A DNA stretch of 36,562 bases, from assembly GCA_009784115.1 (NCBI GenBank), contig WRCH01000013.1:1-36562 (forward strand), read 5' to 3'. Positions 24,164 through 32,585 of this stretch are shown here, one piece after another; within the stretch, counting starts at the first letter, position 1; the number at the start of each line of letters is the position of its first letter. A program made the position numbers and the translations under genes. The notes beneath the pieces were generated by a model. It did not search any database, was not told the origin of the DNA, and worked only from the letters and a program-made list of their open reading frames with translations. Source of the DNA: Chitinispirillia bacterium. GTDB taxonomy: Bacteria; Fibrobacterota; Chitinivibrionia; Chitinivibrionales; Chitinispirillaceae.

Positions 24164-26437
24164 CTACTGCTGTCCCTCCGCGGGAGCCGCTTCGGGATTA
24201 TTATATTCTGCTTTACAGACAGGACATTTTATAAAAGACCCTTTGCGTTTTGTATCTTTTTGGACAAGATACGAACTATTGCACTTGTCGCATTTTTTAT
24301 TGATCGGCTTATCCCAGCTTGCAAAATCACACTTGGGGTACTTGCTGCATCCGTAAAACACTTTGCCCCGGCGGGTCTTGCGCTCTACTATGTTGCCGCC
24401 GCAGTTATCCTTAGGGCAAGTTACGCCTATGGAGAGCGACCGGGTATTTTTACAATCAGGAAAGCGGGAGCAGCCTAAGAATTTGTTGCCGTTCATGGTG
24501 AGAATCACCATTGACGCGCCGCATTTATCACACTTGTCGTCAACTGGTATCGCCGCGGTTTTTTCAAGCGGCTCTGTGTGCTTGCAGGTTGGGAATCCCT
24601 GACAAGCTAAGAACCGGCCGTTTTTACTCCACTTTATTACAAGATGATTCTCATTGCACTCAGGACACATTCTGTCTGTAACTTCCTGATTTTGCGCGCG
24701 GAGATCTTTTATGCTCTTGCGCACAATCTCAAGACGGTTTGCAAACGGCGCGTAAAATTCTTTGAGAACATTAATCCAGTCCGCGTCGCCGGCCTCTATT
24801 TTGTCAAGTCTCAGCTCCATATCGGCCGTAAACCCAACATCAAAAACGTCAGGAAACTCATTGATCAGAGTATTTTTGACCATATAGCCTACCTCGGTAG
24901 GCGAAAACCTGCGGTTTTCAACATTGGTATATTTGCGGCGCTTAAGAGTATCAATAATCTGAGCGTAAGTACTCGGACGGCCAATGCCTTTATCCTCAAG
25001 CTCTCTCACAAGTGAAGCCTCCGTATAGCGGGGGGGCGGCTGGGTGAAATGCTGTTTGTCAACAAGCTCCATTTTGTTTACACCGTCACTCACCTTGAGC
25101 TCAGGAAGTTTTTCATTTTGACCCTCGCCCGTATCGGTCGTATCTTCAACAGTTTCATCGTAGAGCGCTAAAAAACCCTCAAAACGCATGATTGATCCGC
25201 TTGCCCTGAAAACGCAGTTTCCGCCGCTAATGTCTACGCGGGTAGAATCGAAAAGCGCGTTTTCCATCTGTGAAGCAAGGAATCTCTTCCATATAAGCTC
25301 ATAGAGTCTGTGCTGGTCGCGCGATAAAAACGATTTCACCCGATCCGGCGCGAAATCGAAATTTACCTGCGACGGGCGTATCGCTTCGTGAGCGTCCTGA
25401 GCGTTTTTACTTTTTCCATAAACGCGCGGGGATGAGGGCATGTGCTTTTCACCAAAGAGTCCTTTTATGAGAGAGCGCGCGTCGCTTATCGCTTCGCCGG
25501 CAATGCGGGTTGAGTCGGTACGCATATAGGTTATAAGACCCATTGCGCCGAGTTCGCCAAGTTCAAGACCCTCGTAGAGCTGCTGCGCGATCATCATTGT
25601 TTTTGCCGCGCTGAAGCTCAGTTTTTTCGCCGCCTCCTGCTGGAGCGTGGAGGTGATAAACGGCGGGTACGGCTTTCTGCTCTTTTGTGTTCTTTGTACA
25701 TCGGTAACAGAAAATTTCTCATTGACAAATCTTGCAAGCGCCTGTTTGACAGAAGCCTCATCCGGCAGAAGCGGATTATCGTCGGTTGCTTTGCGTCCGT
25801 CAACCGACAACAGCTTCGCGGAGAAGCGTGATCCGTTGTGATCAAATATTCCATGTATAGACCAGTACTCCCGCTGTACAAAAACCTTTATCTCATCTTC
25901 CCGTTCGCAAATCAAACGCAGAGCCACCGATTGAACGCGTCCGGCGCTCAGCCCCTTAAAGACAGTGCTCCACAATACGGGAGAGAGTTTATATCCCACA
26001 ATGCGGTCAAGGATGCGCCGTGTCTGCTGCGCGTTGACTTTGTTCATATCAATGTCGTGCGGTGTATCAAAAGCGGCTAATACCGCGCGTTTTGTAATCT
26101 CATTGAACATCACTCTCTTTACATTAGCGTTGTTCCCGTCAACGATACTTCGCGCGACGTGCCATGCTATCGCTTCCCCCTCGCGGTCAGGGTCGGGTGC
26201 GAGGAAGACATTTTCTGCCTTAGACGCCTCATCCTTAAGCTCACGCACTATCCGCGTTTTACCCTTGGATGTGGTGTACTTGGGCTTAAAATCATGATCG
26301 ATGTCAACGCCGAACTCTTTTTCCGGCAGGTCTATAATGTGACCCATTGTCGCTCTTACCGCGTAGTCTTTCCCAAGATACTTTGAGATAACTTTACACT
26401 TGGCCGGAGACTCTACTACTACTAAATTTTTGGCCAT
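24164..26437 (-). CDS. topA: DNA topoisomerase I (TopA)
   Basis: TopA relaxes negative supercoils by cutting one strand. The 757-residue protein has a Toprim domain (LVVVESPAKCKVISKYLG; PDPDREGEAIAWHV with acidic residues near 82-86). The catalytic Tyr (about residue 304) lies in GLITYMRTDSTRIA, and the decatenation and gate domains follow. Residues about 600-745 carry four zinc-ribbon repeats (CPEC..., CDKCG..., CPKDNCGG..., CDKCNSS...), each with a CxxC and a second Cys pair. It is separated from purH by 12 bases and runs in the same direction. GGAT precedes the start. The C-terminus ends directly at the reverse-transcriptase relic. Confidence 0.96.
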   Translation of the reverse strand: MAKNLVVVESPAKCKVISKYLGKDYAVRATMGHIIDLPEKEFGVDIDHDFKPKYTTSKGKTRIVRELKDEASKAENVFLAPDPDREGEAIAWHVARSIVDGNNANVKRVMFNEITKRAVLAAFDTPHDIDMNKVNAQQTRRILDRIVGYKLSPVLWSTVFKGLSAGRVQSVALRLICEREDEIKVFVQREYWSIHGIFDHNGSRFSAKLLSVDGRKATDDNPLLPDEASVKQALARFVNEKFSVTDVQRTQKSRKPYPPFITSTLQQEAAKKLSFSAAKTMMIAQQLYEGLELGELGAMGLITYMRTDSTRIAGEAISDARSLIKGLFGEKHMPSSPRVYGKSKNAQDAHEAIRPSQVNFDFAPDRVKSFLSRDQHRLYELIWKRFLASQMENALFDSTRVDISGGNCVFRASGSIMRFEGFLALYDETVEDTTDTGEGQNEKLPELKVSDGVNKMELVDKQHFTQPPPRYTEASLVRELEDKGIGRPSTYAQIIDTLKRRKYTNVENRRFSPTEVGYMVKNTLINEFPDVFDVGFTADMELRLDKIEAGDADWINVLKEFYAPFANRLEIVRKSIKDLRAQNQEVTDRMCPECNENHLVIKWSKNGRFLACQGFPTCKHTEPLEKTAAIPVDDKCDKCGASMVILTMNGNKFLGCSRFPDCKNTRSLSIGVTCPKDNCGGNIVERKTRRGKVFYGCSKYPKCDFASWDKPINKKCDKCNSSYLVQKDTKRKGSFIKCPVCKAEYNNPEAAPAEGQQ

Positions 26438-26449
26438 ACTAATATCCTA

Positions 26450-28069
26450 TTAATGTTTAAAGTGGCGCATGCCGGTAAATACCATAGCGATGCCAAATTT
26501 ATCACAAGCTTCAATAACTTCATTGTCTCTTTTTGATCCGCCCGGCTGAACAATAAAGCGGATCCCAACAGCGTTTGCTTCTTCAATCGTGTCCGCAAAC
26601 GGGAAAAACGCGTCTGACGCCATAACGAATTCGCCAAATTCAGGAAACCCGCCTGACGGAACCGTCTGGCTGCGCTCCGCGTACTCGGCGGTGAGATTCT
26701 GTATCGTTTTGGTGACGGCAAGTTTTCTCAGCGCATCCACCCGATTTGGCTGACCGGCGCCGATTCCCGTAATACGGTGCAGACCGTCCGCATATTCCTG
26801 CGCAAGTATTATCGCGTTAGACTTCACGTGTTTGCACGCTTTATAGGCAAAATTCGCAAGTTTTTGTTTAGCGTCAGGGAATTGCGTTTTAGTGACGACG
26901 TCCCATTTGTCAAAAAGCGCGGAGTCGTTATCCTGCCTCAAAATTCCGCCCTTAACGTGCTTTAACATCTGCGTCTCTTTGACGCCTGAGGCAAAATCTC
27001 CAACTTGCAATATACGTAAAGCGCTGCTCTTTTGTTTTAAAAATTCCAAAGCGTCGCCGTCAAATCCCGGAGCTATGAGGAGTTCGACGAACCGTCCGGC
27101 CAAAACTTTTGCCGTTGCAAGATCAACATTTCTGTTTACGGCGATCACTCCGCCGAAAGCAGAGATGGGATCGCCTGACCACGCGGCGCTGAGCGCCTGT
27201 TCAAGCGTATTGCCGGTCGCGTAACCGCAGGGGTTAGTGTGTTTTATGATTGACGCGGATGGTAACTCTGTTAGTTCCTTGACCGCTTCAAGCGCCGCGT
27301 CGCCGTCTACAATGTTATTATAGGACAACTCTTTGCCGCCAAGCTGAAACGCTGTTGCCATAGACGCTTCTGTTATTTTTTTATCTTTATAAAATATGGC
27401 TGACTGATGAGGATTTTCGCCGTAGCGAAGCTTTTCACCCTCTTCATATTGCAGATTAAGAACTTCTTCTTTGAGATACATTTTTGACAGATACGCGTTG
27501 ATCGCACCATCATAACTTGAGGTATGAGAGAACGCTTTCACCGCAAGATTTTTACGCGTCTCAAAGGAAACAGCTCCATTTTCGGCAGCCATCTCTAAAG
27601 CGATCACCCCGTAATCAGCCGGATCAACAATCACCGTCACAAAGCTGTGATTTTTAGCGGAGCTTCTAACCATAGCAGGCCCGCCGATGTCGATATTCTC
27701 TATCACCTCTTCTATGGGAGCGCCCGAAGCTGCGGTCTGTTCAAAAGGGTAAAGATTTACAACTACCATATCAATAGGTTCTATCGCGCACTGTTCCATC
27801 TCTTTTACATGCTGCGCATTATCCCGCACGGCAAGAATCCCGCCGTGAACCTTGGGGTGCAGTGTCTTTACCCGCCCGTTCATTATCTCAGGATGCCCCG
27901 TGTAGCTGTCCACCGCCTTAACCGGTATACCGTTTTCTGAGAGAAGTTTCCAAGTACCGCCCGTTGACAGAATCTCCACGCCTTTTTGCGAAAGCATGCG
28001 GCTAAATTCAACAACACCCGTTTTGTCTGATACGCTTATAAGCGCCCGTTTGATCACTGCCGGTCCCAT
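26450..28069 (-). CDS. purH: Bifunctional AICAR formyltransferase / IMP cyclohydrolase (PurH)
   Basis: PurH carries out the last two steps of de novo purine synthesis, formylating AICAR with 10-formyl-THF and closing FAICAR to IMP. The 539-residue protein has the N-terminal cyclohydrolase (MGS-like) fold with ALISVSDKTGVVEF and VKTLHPKVHGGIL. Its C-terminal transformylase has LRYGENPHQSA, SIIKHTNPCGYA (catalytic Lys-His) and AFPFADTIEEA-type DAFFPFADTIEEA near the end. Length is slightly longer than most (about 520). GGAG precedes the ATG at 28069. It heads the purH-topA transcript. Along with purEK, it is one of two purine loci in the window. Confidence 0.97.
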   Translation of the reverse strand: MGPAVIKRALISVSDKTGVVEFSRMLSQKGVEILSTGGTWKLLSENGIPVKAVDSYTGHPEIMNGRVKTLHPKVHGGILAVRDNAQHVKEMEQCAIEPIDMVVVNLYPFEQTAASGAPIEEVIENIDIGGPAMVRSSAKNHSFVTVIVDPADYGVIALEMAAENGAVSFETRKNLAVKAFSHTSSYDGAINAYLSKMYLKEEVLNLQYEEGEKLRYGENPHQSAIFYKDKKITEASMATAFQLGGKELSYNNIVDGDAALEAVKELTELPSASIIKHTNPCGYATGNTLEQALSAAWSGDPISAFGGVIAVNRNVDLATAKVLAGRFVELLIAPGFDGDALEFLKQKSSALRILQVGDFASGVKETQMLKHVKGGILRQDNDSALFDKWDVVTKTQFPDAKQKLANFAYKACKHVKSNAIILAQEYADGLHRITGIGAGQPNRVDALRKLAVTKTIQNLTAEYAERSQTVPSGGFPEFGEFVMASDAFFPFADTIEEANAVGIRFIVQPGGSKRDNEVIEACDKFGIAMVFTGMRHFKH

Positions 28070-28210
28070 TTATTCTCCCTTTTATACCTTATACTATTTA
28101 ATGTAATCAGCAAGATAATATAATAGCGGGAAAAGCAAAGTAGGTACTATCGTTTAAAATTTAATATTTTTCATAATAATCGATCATCGCCAAAGGAATC
28201 ATTGTTACGG

Positions 28211-28768
28211 CTAAAAAAACGATTTCACAATATTAATGTTGCCGCGGGCGAGTTGATTTGCGACGTAGTTGAGGCCAAGTTTAGAGGCAAACTCGAAATT
28301 GTCCCAAATATCAATACCGCAAAATACCCAAGGCGTAAGAGTGCCGCTAACTTCCATTGAAAACGCCCCATGCGTACTGCGGCGCAGAACATCGTATCCG
28401 GGGATATAGCCTACAGGCAGCGCAGACCAGTCTGCCATGCTTTTGTATGAATCCGCGTATTTTATGATGCGAAAATAGATATTTTGCAGCTCGCCGAGGT
28501 TTTCCCGTTTAAATCTCTCCTGCGCCTCTTCCAGCCAATTCACATTTTGATCATACCACACCGCAAAACCGTTGTACTCCTGAGCGCTGTCTTTCAATGC
28601 GTAATCAAATTTTATGGTTCTGCCTAATAAAAGGTTCCCTTCAAGATCTTCGCGCCGCAGTTTCTGCACGTCATCAATGCTCATCTCTAATTTAAATTCA
28701 GAGTGCTGCGCTTCAATTTCGTTTAAAATGCTGTCGAGCAGTGAGTCAAAGTTGTCGGTATCTGACAT
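28211..28768 (-). CDS. Hypothetical protein, unknown family
   Basis: I do not recognise this 185-residue product. It is soluble and without a signal peptide. The N-terminus is acidic (MSDTDNFDSLLDSILNEIEA), followed by LGRTIKFDYALKDSAQEYNG and an aromatic C-terminal half (VNWLEEAQERFK, GYIPGYDVLRRSTHGAF, LTPWVFCGIDIWDNFEF). Start set at ATG 28768; an ATG at 28813 would add an AT-rich stretch without a ribosome site, though neither start has a strong one. A palindrome (28774-28788) lies just upstream. It is on the same strand as the glycan-modification genes and 80 bases downstream of the deacetylase, but no functional tie is shown. Confidence 0.6.
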   Translation of the reverse strand: MSDTDNFDSLLDSILNEIEAQHSEFKLEMSIDDVQKLRREDLEGNLLLGRTIKFDYALKDSAQEYNGFAVWYDQNVNWLEEAQERFKRENLGELQNIYFRIIKYADSYKSMADWSALPVGYIPGYDVLRRSTHGAFSMEVSGTLTPWVFCGIDIWDNFEFASKLGLNYVANQLARGNINIVKSFF

Positions 28769-28773
28769 AACGG

Positions 28774-28788
28774 TAAACCCCGGGTTTA
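28774..28788. repeat. Short palindrome before the hypothetical gene
   Basis: TAAACCCCGGGTTTA (28774-28788) is a perfect 15-base palindrome with one central base. It resembles the CCCGGGG/CCCCGGG palindrome at 12041-12060. Confidence 0.5.
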
Positions 28789-28848
28789 AAGCAGCATATA
28801 TACATATTAACATCTGAAAACGAGATTTGTCAATGTTTTATCACGAAT

Positions 28849-29601
28849 TCAGTAATTGTGCGCCGTTTTTGCCCTGTAAACACGGTTTGTGAGTATCTTA
28901 AATTCATCACTCATAACAAATTCATAATCTTCCGTTTGATGAGGGTGCACAAGAAGCTCAATTTCTGCCTTTTTCGACATTTCCGCAAGATTTTTTAATC
29001 CGGCAGTACGTTTCTCGCTGTCTTCGCGCATAAATTGATGAATGTGCAGAAAGTAATCTGTACAATAATACCGTTTTGTTAAATATAAATCAACAATTGA
29101 ACGATACGCGCGGTTTAAAATGCTCTTTTTTTCATCTATAAAATGGATGTTGCGCCTGACTCTTGTTTGTGCCGGGATAAATTTGCCCGCAAGCATATTT
29201 GCGCACAGGTGCATGTGATTATGGCCGTCTATTCTCTGCGGAGCGCTGCCGAACAGTTCACAGTATTCATCGTATTGAGCCTTGTAAACATAGTCGAAAT
29301 GAGGATGAAGCGCGCGGTTGTAAATAAACTGCGCGGACTTTTTACTTTTGAGATATGAGATAATTTTTAACTGCGATTCTAAAATACGCTTGGGGACGTT
29401 ATCCCCGTCAAAAGGAGCAGTAAAATTAAGATGCAGCGCAGTATCAATTTTAAGATTTTTACTTATCCTGACAGCGCGCCGCGAATCTTTCATATAGACC
29501 ATCGCGCTGACCGTATCTATAACACCGGCCTTTACGCACTCCTCAATCCTTGACGTTGCAGAGATTGAAGCGCCCCAATCGTCTGCGTTGATAATAAGCA
29601 T
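28849..29601 (-). CDS. ChbG/YdjC-like carbohydrate deacetylase
   Basis: This 250-residue protein is of the YdjC/ChbG/HpnK family, metal-dependent deacetylases that remove N-acetyl groups from sugars. The starting MLIINADDWGAS holds the metal Asp pair (7-8), TALHLNF a metal His near 57 and DGHNHMH (125-131) the second His set; all expected ligands are present. It starts three bases after the stop of the HAD gene with GGAGTG ahead, so the two are co-translated. With the GT2 and HAD genes it probably edits a glycan, perhaps deacetylating an N-acetylated residue, but the substrate is not known. Confidence 0.86.
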   Translation of the reverse strand: MLIINADDWGASISATSRIEECVKAGVIDTVSAMVYMKDSRRAVRISKNLKIDTALHLNFTAPFDGDNVPKRILESQLKIISYLKSKKSAQFIYNRALHPHFDYVYKAQYDEYCELFGSAPQRIDGHNHMHLCANMLAGKFIPAQTRVRRNIHFIDEKKSILNRAYRSIVDLYLTKRYYCTDYFLHIHQFMREDSEKRTAGLKNLAEMSKKAEIELLVHPHQTEDYEFVMSDEFKILTNRVYRAKTAHNY

Positions 29602-29604
29602 TTT

Positions 29605-31494
29605 TCACTCCGTTTGATCATCCACCTCAATTACACCGCCGGTACAAACCGATTTTTCAAGATGAAGTCTAAAAAGAATATTTTCACCGTCTTCATCAAG
29701 CACCTCAAAAGGCAGCTCTTCAAAAACTTTTCCAAGGGGGCCATTTTTTTTAGTCTTGATAAATGCCGCTTCAAGCAGCTGCGCGCCCCTTCTTTTTTCC
29801 CTTACACTTAACCACTCAATAAATGTATGCTCTACCATTTTTTTCGCCGCTCGGCAGGAGATAACGAGATCAACAATTTTTGGTACCGCGCCACGTTCGT
29901 CAATGCTTGCAAATCCAACGGTGCCGTAGTCGCCGAATTTATCTTTGCACCGCATCGCAACGCAAAAAATCCCCGGCGCAGAGCTAAGAGAGCGAAACTC
30001 CTCCTGCGAATACCGGCGGGTAGAGAGATTGAGCTGATTTGACCGTTCTATAAGCTCGAAACAGCGTAACAAATGTTTCTCTTCTACAGGACAAAACAGA
30101 GTAAGCACCATCTTGCACTCTTTTAAAAACGATTTATAGTCACCCCTGTACTCCTGCGCAATTTTTTCTCTCTGCATCTGCACAAGGTAGCTCTTTCTCC
30201 TTTTGCGGCTCTCCTCTGTGATGGGAATATCAAATTCATCAAAAGATAAAAGCACGGGGATTTGTGTCTCTGTATAAACTCTCACCTGCGGCAGCGCAGA
30301 CTCAACTTCCGCTCTCTCAAATGGTGAATCGTCTATAAAAGCGAACGTATCAAGATTTATGTTTATAGCCTTGGCGCAAGCGCGCAAATTCTCGCTCTTA
30401 GGCCCCCAGTTTATTGCGGGATAAACAAAGTATTCGCTGATATTATGTCTTTCAAGAACTGCCCACGCTTCATCGTGATCGTTTTTACTGACTATAGTTT
30501 GAATGATTCCTCTTTCGTCAAGCTGTTTTATAAGTTTGACGCACTCTTCGCTGACCGTCATTTCCCGTGTTGATGAATCAATGAGAGTTCCATCCCACAT
30601 GGTATTATCAAGATCCCATGCCACGCATTTTACTTTCGGCGCAGATTTTTCTGCGCTTGTTTTTTTTTGACCTTTAGATAATGACGATGTTGACAATGGG
30701 AATTGACGTTTTTTGACAAAATCAAGCCAGGTGAAAACCAGCCGTACTTCCAAATTATTTTCAGGATACACGATGAGACTGCCTTCGCCGCTGTCGGGAT
30801 CAGAAAATTTTTCCGCGGGGATTTCAAAGTAGTTATTTCCTTTGGATACATTTACAGAATCTCTGTATAAAAACGATCCGCCGTTATATTCAATCACCAA
30901 ATTGAAAGAGAGCTCTTCAAAGGAGTAGCACTCTATAACCAAACAGTCTGGTTTTTCAGAAACAGTTTTTTTTGCGGATAAATATCCGCAGAGAATTAAC
31001 CGCAGAAATTTTTCCCGAAAATATGTTTGCGCCTTAAATAACTGCCGTTGAGGATTACGCCAGTTTATTTTCAATTTGTCAAACGGATTTAAAAAATTAG
31101 TTGCGCCAAAAACAGTGTTAATCATCTTAGAAGTAAAAAGATCAGCACGTTGAAAACCCCTTAATCTTTTTGGCGGTAATCGGGCGGGATAAAGGGTTGT
31201 GCCGAGTTTGGCCCATCTTTTAAAACGTACATCCGCGCCAAATCCAAGATAACCTTTGCGGGCAGAATCAGGATAAATCCCATAGCAAGCTCTTACACAC
31301 CGCTTATCTTTACGCGCTTCGTAATATCCGCAGCTCTTGTAACATTCAGGAGGCGCGCATTCAAGACAATGTTCCCGCCAGTAAAGCAGCTGCACCCATT
31401 CGACGTCTTTTACCGCGAGCGCGGATTTGTATTTGTCAACACACTTTTTTTCATGTAACCACTTTTTTTTATTTGCAAATTCCGGTTCAAACAT
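29605..31494 (-). CDS. HAD-IIIC / FkbH-type protein with cysteine-rich N-terminal extension
   Basis: The 629-residue protein has two parts. Residues about 288-620 are an FkbH-like HAD-superfamily domain: VAWDLDNTMWDG with nucleophile Asp294 and Asp296, TIVSKNDHDEA, KSENLRACAKAI and FIDDSPFERAEVE. These domains dephosphorylate or transfer three-carbon groups in polyketide and glycan pathways. The C-terminal part resembles the acetyltransferase-like tail of FkbH. Residues 1-285 are unusual. Seven Cys (18, 43, 46, 51, 55, 66, 70) with the run CLECAPPECYKSCGYYEARK look metal- or Fe-S-binding, followed by a beta-rich stretch. No signal peptide. The eight-base overlap with the GT2 stop and GGAG before the ATG place it in one operon. 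I cannot name the N-terminal domain. Confidence 0.75.
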   Translation of the reverse strand: MFEPEFANKKKWLHEKKCVDKYKSALAVKDVEWVQLLYWREHCLECAPPECYKSCGYYEARKDKRCVRACYGIYPDSARKGYLGFGADVRFKRWAKLGTTLYPARLPPKRLRGFQRADLFTSKMINTVFGATNFLNPFDKLKINWRNPQRQLFKAQTYFREKFLRLILCGYLSAKKTVSEKPDCLVIECYSFEELSFNLVIEYNGGSFLYRDSVNVSKGNNYFEIPAEKFSDPDSGEGSLIVYPENNLEVRLVFTWLDFVKKRQFPLSTSSLSKGQKKTSAEKSAPKVKCVAWDLDNTMWDGTLIDSSTREMTVSEECVKLIKQLDERGIIQTIVSKNDHDEAWAVLERHNISEYFVYPAINWGPKSENLRACAKAININLDTFAFIDDSPFERAEVESALPQVRVYTETQIPVLLSFDEFDIPITEESRKRRKSYLVQMQREKIAQEYRGDYKSFLKECKMVLTLFCPVEEKHLLRCFELIERSNQLNLSTRRYSQEEFRSLSSAPGIFCVAMRCKDKFGDYGTVGFASIDERGAVPKIVDLVISCRAAKKMVEHTFIEWLSVREKRRGAQLLEAAFIKTKKNGPLGKVFEELPFEVLDEDGENILFRLHLEKSVCTGGVIEVDDQTE

Positions 31495-32401
31495 TTTTTT
31501 TCTCCATAAATGAACGATCCTTAACTGGCTCTATCCCCAATACCCCGAGAAGTCTTCCCCAGTGATCGCAGCTCTTCACCAAGTATCTCATAAAATGATG
31601 ACGGCCTGACAAAAACAAAATTGGAGATATCAATGAATAAACAGTAACGGCGGCGGCCGATTTTAAAACCGGCGCACTCAATAAACTTTTAGAACGCCGC
31701 GCGTTTAGTGCGCCTCTTAAAAATGCGCGTTTTATATGATACCCGGCACAGCAGCGCTCTTTGGGAACATGCTCATAAACTTTCGCTTCATCACACCAAA
31801 CAAATTGATAGCCTTGCGAAAGCGCTCTTGCAAAAAAATCGCTGTCCTCGCCGCCGCTAAGACCAAACCGTTTGTCAAAGATCAGTCCCTGTGTGAAAAT
31901 CGAACGCTTCAATAAAACATTGCCCGTCCTCATAAAAACAGGCTCATTTATTGGGGTGAATGTTTTGAAGCGCTTGCGGTCGCACAATCCGCTCTTTTTA
32001 AGCCATGCCGGGGCATTTTTATCATAGCTGGGAAGAACCGGCCCCAAAACCCCGTCAACCTTTTGTGTCTTGCATATGTCAATCAATCGTCCAAGCCAGC
32101 CTGCGTCGGGAAACTCATCGTCATCAATAAATACAACAAACTCCCCAACCGCGTTTTTAATAGCCATGTTACGGCAAAGGGCGATATTTTTCTCCTCTTC
32201 ACAGAAATACCGAATCCCATATCCAACCAAACCGTTTAGCTCGTTTACGGCGCCGCGAGCCGATTTTAAACTGTCGTTATCTACCACATTAACGTCAAAA
32301 ACATACCCGCAGTCTTTTTGATCATTAAGCTCAGACAGCAGCGATCGCAGCATTTGCGGACGCTTAAATGTGCAGATACAGATTGTCGCGTCTGTTTTCA
32401 T
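31487..32401 (-). CDS. Glycosyltransferase family 2
   Basis: This 304-residue GT-A-fold transferase starts MKTDATICICTFKRP, the usual beginning of GT2 enzymes that use nucleotide-sugars. The donor and metal motif is IDDDEF (Asp93-Asp95). Further marks are ENIALCRN-like KNIALCRNMA, GGEDSDFFARAL (an ED motif with a catalytic base) and a C-terminal amphipathic segment that may sit on the membrane. Start chosen at ATG 32401; a TTG at 32419 would only add MQKVLI. Its stop overlaps the start of the HAD gene by eight bases. It is the first gene of the glycan set. The acceptor sugar is unknown. Confidence 0.86.
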   Translation of the reverse strand: MKTDATICICTFKRPQMLRSLLSELNDQKDCGYVFDVNVVDNDSLKSARGAVNELNGLVGYGIRYFCEEEKNIALCRNMAIKNAVGEFVVFIDDDEFPDAGWLGRLIDICKTQKVDGVLGPVLPSYDKNAPAWLKKSGLCDRKRFKTFTPINEPVFMRTGNVLLKRSIFTQGLIFDKRFGLSGGEDSDFFARALSQGYQFVWCDEAKVYEHVPKERCCAGYHIKRAFLRGALNARRSKSLLSAPVLKSAAAVTVYSLISPILFLSGRHHFMRYLVKSCDHWGRLLGVLGIEPVKDRSFMEKKNV

Positions 32402-32491
32402 TATTAGTACTTTTTGCAAATACCGAACCAGTTTACTGTACTCAGCAAGAATACACTTATACTGAAAACAATTGCCGATAATTACTTTTTA

Positions 32492-32521
32492 CTGGCATTT
32501 TTCTACTGTTAACCATATAAT
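32492..32521 (+). promoter_or_regulatory. Candidate promoter of the secreted-protein gene
   Basis: A perfect TATAAT (32516-32521) with CTGGCA (32492-32497) 18 bases upstream, in the divergent gap between the GT2 gene and the gene at 32586. Confidence 0.45.
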
Positions 32522-32585
32522 TTATAGTAGATGGGCAGATGCAGTTACATTTTAATGTTGAGGTTATTTACCTCCGGAGGAACCT

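Noticed and set aside
23978-24478. Plus-strand open frame of 166 codons opposite the RT relic and topA end
   Set aside because: It is antisense to the topA zinc-ribbon region and the relic, with no recognisable domain.
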